DNA of 37,571 nt from CAZSRX01 sp964609675 [NCBI: uncultured Bacteroidota bacterium] (lineage in GTDB: Bacteria; CLD3; SB21): NCBI GenBank assembly GCA_964609675.1, contig CAZSRX010000036.1, positions 1 through 37,571 of the forward strand. Reading direction: 5' to 3'. The position numbers and the translations under genes are program-made. Of this stretch, positions 15,263-23,277 are shown piece by piece (positions within the stretch are counted from its first letter, which is position 1; every line of letters begins with the position of its first letter). A model generated the notes under the pieces. The model had not been told where the DNA came from and ran no database searches. It saw only the letters and a list, made by a program, of their open reading frames with translations.

Positions 15263-17689
15263 CTACAATCTAACAAAATACTGAAATTTCGCAAAAACGG
15301 ACTGGCCGGTCATTGTGTATCCGTCGCGGTTCGGATAGGGATTTTTGTCTCCCCCAATATGCCCGCCGATGAAGAATACCGTAAAAGGATTGATTTTATA
15401 ACTGAATAGCGGATCCACGCTAAAACCGGTCGAATGTATTATTTTTCCCTCATCGGAATCGTACTGGTCTATAAAGTTGAAATCCGTAATGAGCCGCATA
15501 AACAAACGGCGCGTAAACTGATACGAAAAGGTATTACGCAGAATCCGCTGTGATATTATTTTGGCCCCCCCATAATGCGTCCAGAGATCAAATGAAATAT
15601 AATCCAATGAATTGGTCAGGTTTGGCACCGGCTTCAGCGTCAGCCATACTTCGTACTGAAAACCTTTAACGACAGCCAGCGGGTTCCGTGAATCGTTTTC
15701 ATTACCGTCACGATTCACATAATTTCCCGTCTGCACAAAAAATCCTCCTGAAAAGCTTCGCGTAACATTCGTATTAAGATTAATCCACGCCCGCTGCATC
15801 CGGTTAAACTGCCGTCCTTTATAATTTTCGTTGTTGACCACAAGAGCCGCCAGATAAACGCTTGTTTGTCCTTTCAGGCTCATCCAAAGACTTGGCGTAA
15901 CGGTAAAGTCTTTAAGCTTACCGTCGTAATTATATAACCGGTAAAACTGAATCTGTGGCTCCAGCTGATTCAGGATGGAATGGTTTTCATAATAAAAATC
16001 ATATCCGGTCCACGCGCCGATAGTGCGCCGGTTATTGGCGCTGATAAATCCGTTATCCGCACGGAATCCCGGCGAGCGGTCTTCGTAATATACGTTGTAA
16101 CTCCAGTCCCTGGCGCTGCGGCTGAAGGCGGTTCGCGCAATGAGGCCGCTGAAGGATTCGCCGTCCAATGCGGCTGTCCGTGTTTGTCCGCCGGCTTTAA
16201 AAACCGCCGGGGAAATATAATCGGCGGTTAAAACCGAATCGTCCGGTTCCCTGGTAAAGGAAAAGCCGAGACGACCGGTCCATTTGTATTTTTCAGATAA
16301 ATACAGGTTCGCATCCATCAGGCTCGTAAGGTTTGACCCTCCGTCTTCGATTGAACGTCCGGTGACAAACAGGCCTGCATAGGAACGCTGGCCCAGCGCA
16401 TATTTGATGCGGGCTATGTTAACAAACGAATTTTTATCGGTGCCAAATTGAACGCTTTTCTCTTCATACGGTATGATAAAAGGCGTGCTTTCATCATACG
16501 CAGAGATAAACCCGTAGGACAGTTTTCCGGTTTTACCCGTTATCTTGCCGGCGGCTATGGGGTCATTCACCGTCCGCGTATAAACGATGCGGAGGTCTTC
16601 CAGATTGAAAATATCGTTCCCTTCAAGAAAAAACGGGCGCTTTTCATTGTAAAACAGCGCGAAGGTATTGTTAACGCTGATCTGGCCTGCGTCCGCTTCG
16701 ATCTGGCTGAAGTCAGGATTGAAGGCCAAATCAACCGTGGTGGCCGAGGACAAACCGTATTTCAGATTAAACCCGGCCGCCGCTTCCGCTTTATTTTTCC
16801 CCCAGATTCCGTATCCGTTTTCATTTTCCTGCATCGTCCGGCCGGATGTTGCCAGAAAATACGGAAGCGCTTCTATTTTATTTCTGCCTGGCGTTTTCTC
16901 TAAATTCATTTTCAGGATACCGGCTTGCCCAAAAAATGAACTGTTGTTTCTATCAAAAGGCATCCAGGAAATCTGATGACGGCTTTCCCTCGGATAGATC
17001 CTCAAAAAATGAACCAGCCATGCCTGATCCGGACGGTTCGGAAAACGCAGGCTTTGAAACGGTACTTTGGCCTCAATGATCCAGCGATCCGCATACATTT
17101 TTCCCTCCGAATACCAAACCGCGTCATAACTGACATCTTCCGCACCGTTTTGATAGCGAATCAAATCCGCCTGAATTCCGTACGGATTGACAAAAATTTC
17201 ATAACCGGTCTGCTGATCACCGTTCGGATCGAAAATAATTCCTACAAAATCATCCTGAAAAATCTCGTCCCGGTCGCACATGGACGTTCTGATTTTTTGC
17301 ATTTCAGGATCATAACAAACAAACGCAAAATAAAAGTTTTGATCGTCAAATGTAACGAAAGCCTCCGTTTCAACAAGCGGCTTCACGTTTTCAGCCGGCT
17401 GTACCTCGACAAAGTTATGGATTTTTATCGCGCTTTCCCATCCCGGTTCCAGAACGCCGTCTAAAATAATCGTCTGTGTGGTCGGTCTCACGTCTAGTAT
17501 TAAACGGCTATTCGGTAAATATTTTCCGTTATTTCCTGCATTATTATACCTCCAATGCTGGTCCTGGGAAATCAGGCACAACGGCAAACCGTTTGTAAAT
17601 GCGGTTATAAAGAAAAGAAACAATATTATATAAACGATACGATTGGGGCTCGTTATCGGTATAGAATTATATATAAATATGGACTTCAT
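15263..17689 (-). CDS. Outer-membrane protein with CBM9-like and DUF5916-type barrel domains
   Basis: An 808-residue protein. A hydrophobic N-terminus (signal) is followed by a carbohydrate-binding family 9-like beta sandwich (about 60-255: ILDGVLEPGWESA, FYFAFVCYDPE, DDFVGIIFDPNGD, RWIIEAKVPFQSLRF). The rest is a long beta barrel of DUF5916 type (NEKRPFFLEGNDIF, FNPDFSQIEADAGQI) ending FQYFVRL, a typical barrel signal with terminal aromatic and Leu. Members are common in Bacteroidota-like genomes and are thought to bind or transport glycans or peptides; the substrate is unknown. No good Shine-Dalgarno precedes the ATG. It lies 51 bp downstream of the Nudix gene in the same direction and may belong to that operon. 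Confidence 0.85.
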   Translation of the reverse strand: MKSIFIYNSIPITSPNRIVYIILFLFFITAFTNGLPLCLISQDQHWRYNNAGNNGKYLPNSRLILDVRPTTQTIILDGVLEPGWESAIKIHNFVEVQPAENVKPLVETEAFVTFDDQNFYFAFVCYDPEMQKIRTSMCDRDEIFQDDFVGIIFDPNGDQQTGYEIFVNPYGIQADLIRYQNGAEDVSYDAVWYSEGKMYADRWIIEAKVPFQSLRFPNRPDQAWLVHFLRIYPRESRHQISWMPFDRNNSSFFGQAGILKMNLEKTPGRNKIEALPYFLATSGRTMQENENGYGIWGKNKAEAAAGFNLKYGLSSATTVDLAFNPDFSQIEADAGQISVNNTFALFYNEKRPFFLEGNDIFNLEDLRIVYTRTVNDPIAAGKITGKTGKLSYGFISAYDESTPFIIPYEEKSVQFGTDKNSFVNIARIKYALGQRSYAGLFVTGRSIEDGGSNLTSLMDANLYLSEKYKWTGRLGFSFTREPDDSVLTADYISPAVFKAGGQTRTAALDGESFSGLIARTAFSRSARDWSYNVYYEDRSPGFRADNGFISANNRRTIGAWTGYDFYYENHSILNQLEPQIQFYRLYNYDGKLKDFTVTPSLWMSLKGQTSVYLAALVVNNENYKGRQFNRMQRAWINLNTNVTRSFSGGFFVQTGNYVNRDGNENDSRNPLAVVKGFQYEVWLTLKPVPNLTNSLDYISFDLWTHYGGAKIISQRILRNTFSYQFTRRLFMRLITDFNFIDQYDSDEGKIIHSTGFSVDPLFSYKINPFTVFFIGGHIGGDKNPYPNRDGYTMTGQSVFAKFQYFVRL

Positions 17690-17740
17690 AAACGGTTTAT
17701 ATACGTTTACTTAATATAAAAAGTTTCCAGAATAATATTT

Positions 17741-18325
17741 TTAACGGCTGATTCTTGAAAAAAAGTTATACAGAATATTTCCGGTTACGCCCCAAATGAT
17801 GTGATGATCGTGGTAATAATAATGAATTTCATAAATGTTTTTTTCCATCAACCGAAAACCTTTTCGATGCGCCGATCGTGAGACCAGCCGGCTTAACGGA
17901 ACGTCAAACACAAGCTCAACCTCATCCTTGTTAATACGCCAGGGATACGGATAAGGCATAACGCCGATAAAAGGGGTAATATGAAATTGCGTGGGGGTCT
18001 TGAGCTCATCCAATTCAGCCAGAATACGGATATCGCTCGGATGCACGCCGATTTCTTCCTCGGTTTCCCTGAGGGCGGTATGTTCCAGCGACCGGTCGTT
18101 TATATCGAAAGCGCCGCCGGGAAAAGCGATTTCTCCGCGATGATGCCGAACGCTCTGCGAACGTTTTACAAACAAGGCAGATAATTCGCCGTTTTTAATA
18201 AAAATCGGAATAAGGACTGCGGAAGGCTTATAATGATCCGGAATGAGCGTGCGTCTGGGTTCATGGGCAAAGGACTCTCGCAACCGGCCGGCCAGACGTT
18301 CCGGATCGGAAAAAATACCGTTCAT
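17741..18325 (-). CDS. Nudix hydrolase, CoA pyrophosphatase-like
   Basis: A 194-residue Nudix protein. The box runs from FPGGAFDINDRS through ALRETEEEIGV, with the metal-binding REtEEE glutamates intact. The upstream HRGEIAFPGG element is typical of the NudL/CoA pyrophosphatase subgroup, which cleaves CoA or acyl-CoA to 4'-phosphopantetheine and 3',5'-ADP. Its ATG shares one base with the stop of the debranching-enzyme gene upstream, so translation is coupled. The exact substrate is not proven by sequence. Confidence 0.8.
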   Translation of the reverse strand: MNGIFSDPERLAGRLRESFAHEPRRTLIPDHYKPSAVLIPIFIKNGELSALFVKRSQSVRHHRGEIAFPGGAFDINDRSLEHTALRETEEEIGVHPSDIRILAELDELKTPTQFHITPFIGVMPYPYPWRINKDEVELVFDVPLSRLVSRSAHRKGFRLMEKNIYEIHYYYHDHHIIWGVTGNILYNFFSRISR

Positions 18326-20340
18326 CAGGTACGGGTCAGTAATTCCAGGACACGGAGCACTTCAGCAACGCTGGTAGCGTGCGAAATACTGCCTTTCGGA
18401 AAATGCGTTTCGTTGCTGTCGAATATTTCGGCAATGGTACCCAGACCGTAATCGTTCATCTGTTTCATAAAATTTTCCGTTAGCTCCAGACAGTACGCGC
18501 GGGCGGCTTCGGAATTCCGGTTTACCCGTAAATAAGCGTCCACAAACGGACCGATGAGCCAGGCCCAGACAATGCCCTGATGATATGCCCGGTCGCGGTG
18601 AAAGACGTCGCCGGCATAGATATCGACGTAATCCGGATGGTCCGGCGCGAGCGTGCGCAGCCCGTACGGCGTCAGAAGCTTGGTTTTTACAACATCTAAT
18701 ACGCTCGCGTGACGGTCCTCGTTCAGAACGGCAAAGGGAAGACTGACGCTGAAAATCTGGTTGGGACGGATGTCGTCGTTGTTCCCTGTATCATGGATGA
18801 AATCATAGAGGCAGTTTTTATCCGGATTCCAGAATTTATTATTAAAACTGGTTTGTGTCAATTCGGACAACTCTTTGTAACGGGCTGTGTCCTTTTTGAT
18901 ATCCAATTGTGCCGCCAGCGCTTGCATCACGCACAACGCATTGTACCAAAGGGCATTCACTTCAACCGGTTTTCCGATGCGAGGCGTTACGACCCAGTCG
19001 CCGATTTTGGCGTCCATCCACGTTAATTGAAGGCCTTCCTGCCCGGCAAACAACAGGCCGTCAGCATCCATTTTAATATTAAACCTGGTGCCGCGAAGAT
19101 GCCATTCTATGATATCCGCTAAGCGAGCATATAATTCCTTTTCAATGAAATCGATATCGCCGGTGTATTTCCAGTAATAATAAATAGCGATAAAATACCA
19201 AAGGGTACCGTCCACGCTGTTATACTCCGGCTTGCTGTCTAAGTCGGGAAAACGGTTTGGCAGCATGCCTTCCGAGATGAATTGGGAGTACGACTGCAGA
19301 ATCGCGCGGGCCAGGTTATACTTCTTGGTGGTAAGCGTCAGTCCCGGAAGGGCAATCATTGTGTCGCGGCTCCAGTCCCCAAACCAGTGATAACCCGCGA
19401 TAACCGATTGATGCCGGTCCTCGCGCTTTACCAGGAACGAATCCGCGGCAAGCGCCAATCTTTTGGCCAACTCATGACGGACAGGCAGGGATTCAATCAG
19501 TTGACGCCGGCGATTCAACTCGGCTTCAAAAAGCGTGTCGGCTTCCTTTTCCTTAATCGATAATATCCGGGAAGGGTCAGTCGACACCACCATATCGAGC
19601 GTATCCCCGGGTTCCAGGTGCGTCGTAATATAAAATAAACAGAATAAATCCTCGGTGAATTCAAGCCCCCGTTCCTGCTCCTTACGATATTCCGTATTCT
19701 TATACCAGAAAAACCTTTTTTCAACGATACCGGAACTATAATAAAAATAAAGCGGCGGCAGATCCGCATAAGGTTGTATGGATAAACGGTTGGATCCGAA
19801 AACGATTTCGGGATTCAGAGCGGAATTCTCGACCGCCAGCGTGTGATGTTCGCGGAAGGCGTGTAATGGACGCAGCGCTATGACCATGCCGTGCGGCCCT
19901 TCAATATAGCGGTAGCGAATGATAACCGTATTTTCGCCATGAATCATCAATACCGATTTGCACAATACCGCTCCCCGTAGATTGTATATAATGCGAGGAT
20001 ATATATCGTACTCAAACCGATCGATATTTTTATGCCCTTCGGGAAATATCACAAACGGATACTGATTTGTGGCCAGTTCAAAGTTCTGCCCTTCCATAGA
20101 AACGGATTCTTCGATTTTAGACAGCAGCACATAACGATGCGTGGGCGGCTTCATAGAGGCCACCAGCAGTCCGTGATAACACCGTACATTCGCCCCGATA
20201 ATGGTGGAGGAAGCATAACTGCCGAGTCCGTTGGTTTCGAGCCATTCTTTTTGCGTGGCAAAATAATAGTCGGCGCAGGTTTCCCGGTTGAATGTAATGG
20301 CCTGAATGCCGGCCGCGGCGGTATCGATAAGATTTTTCAT
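18325..20340 (-). CDS. Glycogen debranching enzyme (amylo-alpha-1,6-glucosidase type)
   Basis: A 671-residue cytosolic protein. The N-terminal GDE_N-like domain opens with KEWLETNGLGSYASST and YHGLLVAS. The C-terminal (alpha/alpha)6 barrel of the GDE_C/GH133 type carries WFGDWSRDTMIALPGL (about 325-340), PNRFPD, VDGTLWYFIAIYYYW and HQGIVWAWLIGPFVDAY. It would hydrolyse alpha-1,6 branches during glycogen or storage-glucan breakdown. It starts one base after the end of hutI and overlaps the Nudix start, forming a tight three-gene operon with no obvious metabolic link. No signal peptide is seen. Confidence 0.9.
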   Translation of the reverse strand: MKNLIDTAAAGIQAITFNRETCADYYFATQKEWLETNGLGSYASSTIIGANVRCYHGLLVASMKPPTHRYVLLSKIEESVSMEGQNFELATNQYPFVIFPEGHKNIDRFEYDIYPRIIYNLRGAVLCKSVLMIHGENTVIIRYRYIEGPHGMVIALRPLHAFREHHTLAVENSALNPEIVFGSNRLSIQPYADLPPLYFYYSSGIVEKRFFWYKNTEYRKEQERGLEFTEDLFCLFYITTHLEPGDTLDMVVSTDPSRILSIKEKEADTLFEAELNRRRQLIESLPVRHELAKRLALAADSFLVKREDRHQSVIAGYHWFGDWSRDTMIALPGLTLTTKKYNLARAILQSYSQFISEGMLPNRFPDLDSKPEYNSVDGTLWYFIAIYYYWKYTGDIDFIEKELYARLADIIEWHLRGTRFNIKMDADGLLFAGQEGLQLTWMDAKIGDWVVTPRIGKPVEVNALWYNALCVMQALAAQLDIKKDTARYKELSELTQTSFNNKFWNPDKNCLYDFIHDTGNNDDIRPNQIFSVSLPFAVLNEDRHASVLDVVKTKLLTPYGLRTLAPDHPDYVDIYAGDVFHRDRAYHQGIVWAWLIGPFVDAYLRVNRNSEAARAYCLELTENFMKQMNDYGLGTIAEIFDSNETHFPKGSISHATSVAEVLRVLELLTRT

Positions 20341-20341
20341 A

Positions 20342-21559
20342 TCAGATTACAACTTTTCCGTTTTTAATGACGTGAACTATATGATTTTGTCCGAAGTGGT
20401 AAGGAATGTACGCATACGAAGGCACGTCAAATATGGCGAGATCCGCTTTCATACCCGGCCGGATGTTGCCGATATCGTCCCGTTCCAATGCCCGCGCGGC
20501 GTGGCAGGTAACACCCTGAATGGCCTCCGCCGGAGTCATACGCATTTGCGTGCAGGCGATAGACATGATCAGTGGAAGATTCTGCGTCATACACGAACCG
20601 GGATTGAAATCGGTGGCCAGAGCGACCGGCACACCGGCGTCAATCAGTTCCCGCGCAGGCGGATAGGGCATACGCAGGAAAAACGAACAGCCGGGCAAAA
20701 GGCCGGCCACGACACCGGCGTCCCGCAGCGCCGCAATGCCCGCTTCCGATATATGCTCCAGATGATCCGCCGCAACTGCCTGGCAGGATGCGGCCAGTTC
20801 GGCGCCACCGGTATTGGTCAACTGATCAGCATGCAGGCGGAGTTTGAAACCGTGTGCCATCGCGGCTTTGAAGATCTCCCGCGTTTCCTCCGGCGTGAAA
20901 ACATTCGTTTCGCAGAATACGTCGCAGTATTCGGCCAGATTCTTCTCTCGTATGTACGGCAGTAATTCATATATGATCATATCAATATAACCACGGCGAT
21001 TTTCACGGTACTCCGGAGGAATGGTGTGCGCGCCGAGAAAGGTCGGAATGATATCCTGAGGCCCTTCTTTTTTCAGGGCCTGAATGACTTCAAGTATTTT
21101 TATTTCGTCATTATATGAAAGCCCGTATCCGCTCTTGATTTCCAAAGTGGTGATGCCGAATTCCAGCGCTTTGCGCAATCGTTTCCGACCAAGCGCGAGC
21201 AACTCATCTTTAGAAGCTTTACGCGTCGCGGCCATCGTATTTTTAATACCGCCGCCCCGGGCGGCAATCTCCTGATAGCTGATTCCCTGAATCTTCATTT
21301 CAAACTCCGACTCACGGGATCCGGCAAATAGAGTGTGTGTGTGGGCGTCGATGAGACCCGGCAGGACAACCTGCTCTGCGGCATGCAAAGTGCGAACAAA
21401 CGGGCCTCTACAAAATTCCCGCGGTATTGCTTCGCTGGGACCCACCCATTGAATAATTCCATCCGAGCAAAATACCGAGGCATGCTCCAAAACCGAAAAT
21501 TGCCCGTTTATAAAAGCAATAACCTGCTTTGCATCTTTTATTAATAGTTCTGATTTCAT
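20342..21559 (-). CDS. hutI: Imidazolonepropionase
   Basis: A 405-residue amidohydrolase of the histidine-utilisation pathway; it opens imidazolonepropionate to N-formimino-glutamate. Visible are the metal-binding DAHTHTLFAGSRESEF motif, the HutI-specific ISYQEIAARGGGI, the ring residues around LRLHADQ and ALATDFNPGSC, and a C-terminal return strand (GMKADLAIFD). The length is normal for HutI. No hutU, hutH or hutG lies nearby, so the pathway is split or encoded elsewhere. It is the first gene of the minus-strand operon with debranching enzyme and Nudix hydrolase. The region upstream is AT-rich, and no clear minus-strand promoter was identified. Confidence 0.92.
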   Translation of the reverse strand: MKSELLIKDAKQVIAFINGQFSVLEHASVFCSDGIIQWVGPSEAIPREFCRGPFVRTLHAAEQVVLPGLIDAHTHTLFAGSRESEFEMKIQGISYQEIAARGGGIKNTMAATRKASKDELLALGRKRLRKALEFGITTLEIKSGYGLSYNDEIKILEVIQALKKEGPQDIIPTFLGAHTIPPEYRENRRGYIDMIIYELLPYIREKNLAEYCDVFCETNVFTPEETREIFKAAMAHGFKLRLHADQLTNTGGAELAASCQAVAADHLEHISEAGIAALRDAGVVAGLLPGCSFFLRMPYPPARELIDAGVPVALATDFNPGSCMTQNLPLIMSIACTQMRMTPAEAIQGVTCHAARALERDDIGNIRPGMKADLAIFDVPSYAYIPYHFGQNHIVHVIKNGKVVI

Positions 21560-21738
21560 ACTGTGAATTTATAAAAAATTAATATTAAAAAAAACATTGA
21601 ATATTACCAATGAAATTTGAAGAATTTATTTTTAAGCAGATTTCATTTAGACGGAATATTAAACAAAAATTACGGTTTAATTGAAACATTAATTATAATT
21701 TCACGTTTTAAAGATAACATAATTAATTAACGAATGTT

Positions 21739-21784
21739 TGACATTAATACTGACAATTCTGACATTTAAACTAATAAATTGACA
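21739..21784. promoter_or_regulatory. Cluster of TGACA boxes in the hutI / barrel-protein divergent region
   Basis: Four TGACA pentamers in the same orientation occur at 21739, 21751, 21760 and 21780 (spacings 12, 9 and 20 bp); a fifth is part of the TTGACA -35 box at 21871. They lie in the 443-bp AT-rich gap, which otherwise holds only the downstream promoter and leader. They could be operator half-sites or chance in AT-rich DNA. Confidence 0.25.
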
Positions 21785-21870
21785 GCACTCAAAAAAGTTT
21801 TCAAAATGATAATTAATTGTTTTTATTTATATAATAAAATGGCACTTTAATTGCAAATTTAAAAAAAAGA

Positions 21871-21899
21871 TTGACAATGTGTATTTTTTTGTATATGAT
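21871..21899 (+). promoter_or_regulatory. Strong predicted promoter of the small outer-membrane barrel gene
   Basis: A consensus TTGACA, 17-bp spacer and TATGAT. The start site would be near 21906, giving a leader of about 97 nt. An overlapping TATAAT (21899-21904) has a spacing too long to pair with this -35. Confidence 0.65.
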
Positions 21900-21957
21900 A
21901 TAATAAGTTTACTTTTTAGAGATTAACGATATTAACAATAGGTCTTTCTTAAACCAT

Positions 21958-21971
21958 CCTCCTTATGGAGG
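21958..21971 (+). promoter_or_regulatory. CCTCC-TTAT-GGAGG leader hairpin
   Basis: A 5-bp GC-rich hairpin lies in the 5' leader about 20 nt upstream of the AAAGGAG ribosome-binding site (21990-21996). CCTCC is complementary to the Shine-Dalgarno core, so it could switch between the two pairings, stabilise the mRNA or do nothing. The role is inferred from sequence only. Confidence 0.35.
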
Positions 21972-22002
21972 GTAATTAATAACTAAACAAAGGAGAAAAC
22001 AG

Positions 22003-22548
22003 ATGAAGAAGTTAGCGATGTTGTTATCATTGATCGCTATGGTCGCTATGACGACCAGTATTTTTGCGCAGGAAAAGGGAACGATCGATTTCGCGATCGG
22101 CGGTCCGCTGTTTGAAAGTGCCAAGGGCAAATGGTCAGGCGCTGAAGGCGTCACCACGATTGCTCCGGCTGTATGGGGCCGTTATTTTGTGATTGACAAC
22201 TTAGGTATCAATGCCGGTTTAGGTTTCACCAAAATCACCGATATCGATGCCAAGATCGATCTGCTGTTAGGCGGTCGTTATTTCTACTGGGCCAAAGACA
22301 AGATGAAAGTCGGCGGCGGCTTGGATCTCGCTATGTTCATGGGTAGCGGAAACAAAGTTCCGAATGACAAAGGTAAATTAACCAACCCGATGAGTGTTGG
22401 CATTTATCCCGCTGAATTCCAGTATTGGCCGATGGAAGGCGGAGCTCTTTATGGTTCCCCGTTCTTTGAAATGCGCGGTATGAATCTTGGCAAAGCCGGA
22501 ACGAATGCTTTCGGTATTGATTTAGGTATCATGATCCGCATCAAGTAA
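22003..22548 (+). CDS. Small outer-membrane beta-barrel protein
   Basis: A 181-residue exported protein with a clear signal peptide ending IFAQE. Alternating amphipathic beta strands follow (LGINAGLGFTKI, IDLLLGGRYFYW, MKVGGGLDLAMFMG, NAFGIDLGIMIRI), consistent with an eight-stranded OmpX/OmpW-like barrel. No specific family is recognised. Strong expression is suggested by a consensus promoter, AAAGGAG 6 nt before the ATG and a strong terminator after the stop. It stands alone as a monocistronic unit. Confidence 0.75.
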   Translation: MKKLAMLLSLIAMVAMTTSIFAQEKGTIDFAIGGPLFESAKGKWSGAEGVTTIAPAVWGRYFVIDNLGINAGLGFTKITDIDAKIDLLLGGRYFYWAKDKMKVGGGLDLAMFMGSGNKVPNDKGKLTNPMSVGIYPAEFQYWPMEGGALYGSPFFEMRGMNLGKAGTNAFGIDLGIMIRIK

Positions 22549-22574
22549 TCAAAGATAACAAGATCTACGATTCG

Positions 22575-22604
22575 ACCCCGGGGACTTTTCTCCGGGGTTT
22601 TTTT
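22575..22604 (+). terminator. Strong rho-independent terminator
   Basis: ACCCCGG pairs with CCGGGGT across a 10-nt loop and runs directly into seven T. It ends the small barrel gene. Confidence 0.9.
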
Positions 22605-22683
22605 ATGGATACTGATTTAATTGAGCCGACTGCTATCGGTTATTTTAATTTCTTAATCCGGACTTCCAGAAAATTGAAAAAAA

Positions 22684-22703
22684 CTCTTGTGCAATTACAA
22701 GAG
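22684..22703. repeat. CTCTTGT hairpin upstream of the Lys-rich peptide gene
   Basis: CTCTTGT and ACAAGAG form a 7-bp stem with a 6-nt loop. It lies in the 245-bp gap before the 29-codon gene. With the terminator-like hairpin at 22741 it may form a structured leader or a small RNA. Confidence 0.4.
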
Positions 22704-22740
22704 ACTTATTAAATTAACAGAGATAATGACTGGAAAAAAT

Positions 22741-22761
22741 CAACGCTTTTGCGTTGTTTTT
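22741..22761 (+). terminator. Terminator-like hairpin / possible attenuator before the Lys-rich peptide
   Basis: CAACGC-TTTT-GCGTTG is followed by five T and preceded by an A6 tract, so it could act in both directions. It lies only 33 bp upstream of the small peptide start. It either ends a short upstream transcript or attenuates transcription into the peptide gene. Confidence 0.5.
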
Positions 22762-22793
22762 AAATAACCCACTAACCAAAGGGAGTCATTACC

Positions 22794-22883
22794 ATGGCAT
22801 GCAAACCGATGAAGGGAACGGCGGCTAAGAAGACCACCAAAAAAACTTCGGCGAAACCGGCCAAGAAAGCCACCAAGAAGTAA
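22794..22883 (+). CDS. 29-residue Lys/Ala/Thr-rich peptide, histone H1 tail-like
   Basis: A short ORF encodes MACKPMKGTAAKK followed by TKK, AKPAKK and ATKK repeats; about 11 of 29 residues are Lys. The composition resembles the DNA-binding tail of histone H1-like bacterial proteins (HctB/AlgP type) and suggests nucleic-acid binding. Support for translation comes from AAAGGGAG 8-9 nt before the ATG and from codon choice like that of neighbouring genes. It lies between a hairpin-rich leader and the FmdB zinc-ribbon gene, with 86 bp to the latter and no terminator between. It could be a chance ORF, but the ribosome-binding site and repeat structure argue against this. Confidence 0.55.
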   Translation: MACKPMKGTAAKKTTKKTSAKPAKKATKK

Positions 22884-22969
22884 CGGAACAAGCTGCTCAA
22901 CGTCTGCCGGAGCTGACACTCCGGCAGATCGGTAATTATTATTTCCTTTATATAAACGAAAGCAATCCT

Positions 22970-23164
22970 ATGCCGCTCCATGAATTCAAATGCCAGCAAT
23001 GCGGAAAGTCATTCGAAGAGTTGGTTTTTTCCGGAACCGACAAAGTGACTTGTCCGGAATGCGGTTCAGAAAACGTAACCAAACTGGTTTCTGCATTCGC
23101 GTCGACCGGCGGCAATAAAACATCCGCAGGCGCTTCCTGCGGGTCCCGCGGGCGTTTTACCTGA
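22970..23164 (+). CDS. FmdB-family zinc-ribbon protein
   Basis: A 64-residue protein opening MPLHEFKCQQCGKSFEELV, with a second CPECGS knuckle about 20 residues later: the CxxC...CxxC zinc ribbon of the FmdB putative regulatory family. The Gly/Ser-rich tail with a single Cys (SAGASCGS) is common in the family. Function is not established for most members; regulatory or protein-interaction roles are usual guesses. A rho-independent terminator lies 47 bp after its stop. Confidence 0.9.
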   Translation: MPLHEFKCQQCGKSFEELVFSGTDKVTCPECGSENVTKLVSAFASTGGNKTSAGASCGSRGRFT

Positions 23165-23177
23165 GGCGTGTAACCTG

Positions 23178-23194
23178 ACAGACCGGCGGTCTGT
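23178..23194. repeat. Small hairpin after the fmdB-like gene
   Basis: ACAGACC-GGC-GGTCTGT forms a 7-bp stem 14 nt after the stop codon. It has no T run; it may stabilise the 3' end ahead of the true terminator at 23212. Confidence 0.45.
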
Positions 23195-23211
23195 AAGCGG
23201 AACAATCTCAT

Positions 23212-23252
23212 GAGCCATGATCGTTATGGTGCGATTCCATGGCTCTTTTTTT
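23212..23252 (+). terminator. Rho-independent terminator overlapping a false upstream start
   Basis: GAGCCATG and CATGGCTC enclose an 18-nt loop and run into seven T (23246-23252). The second arm contains the ATG at 23239 that could be mistaken for the histidine-kinase start. Confidence 0.8.
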
Positions 23253-23277
23253 ACCGGAACGTATAACACCCGGAGTC

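Noticed and set aside
16448-17464. Several plus-strand open frames inside the DUF5916-type gene
   Set aside because: They are antisense to a well-supported outer-membrane protein and show no domains.
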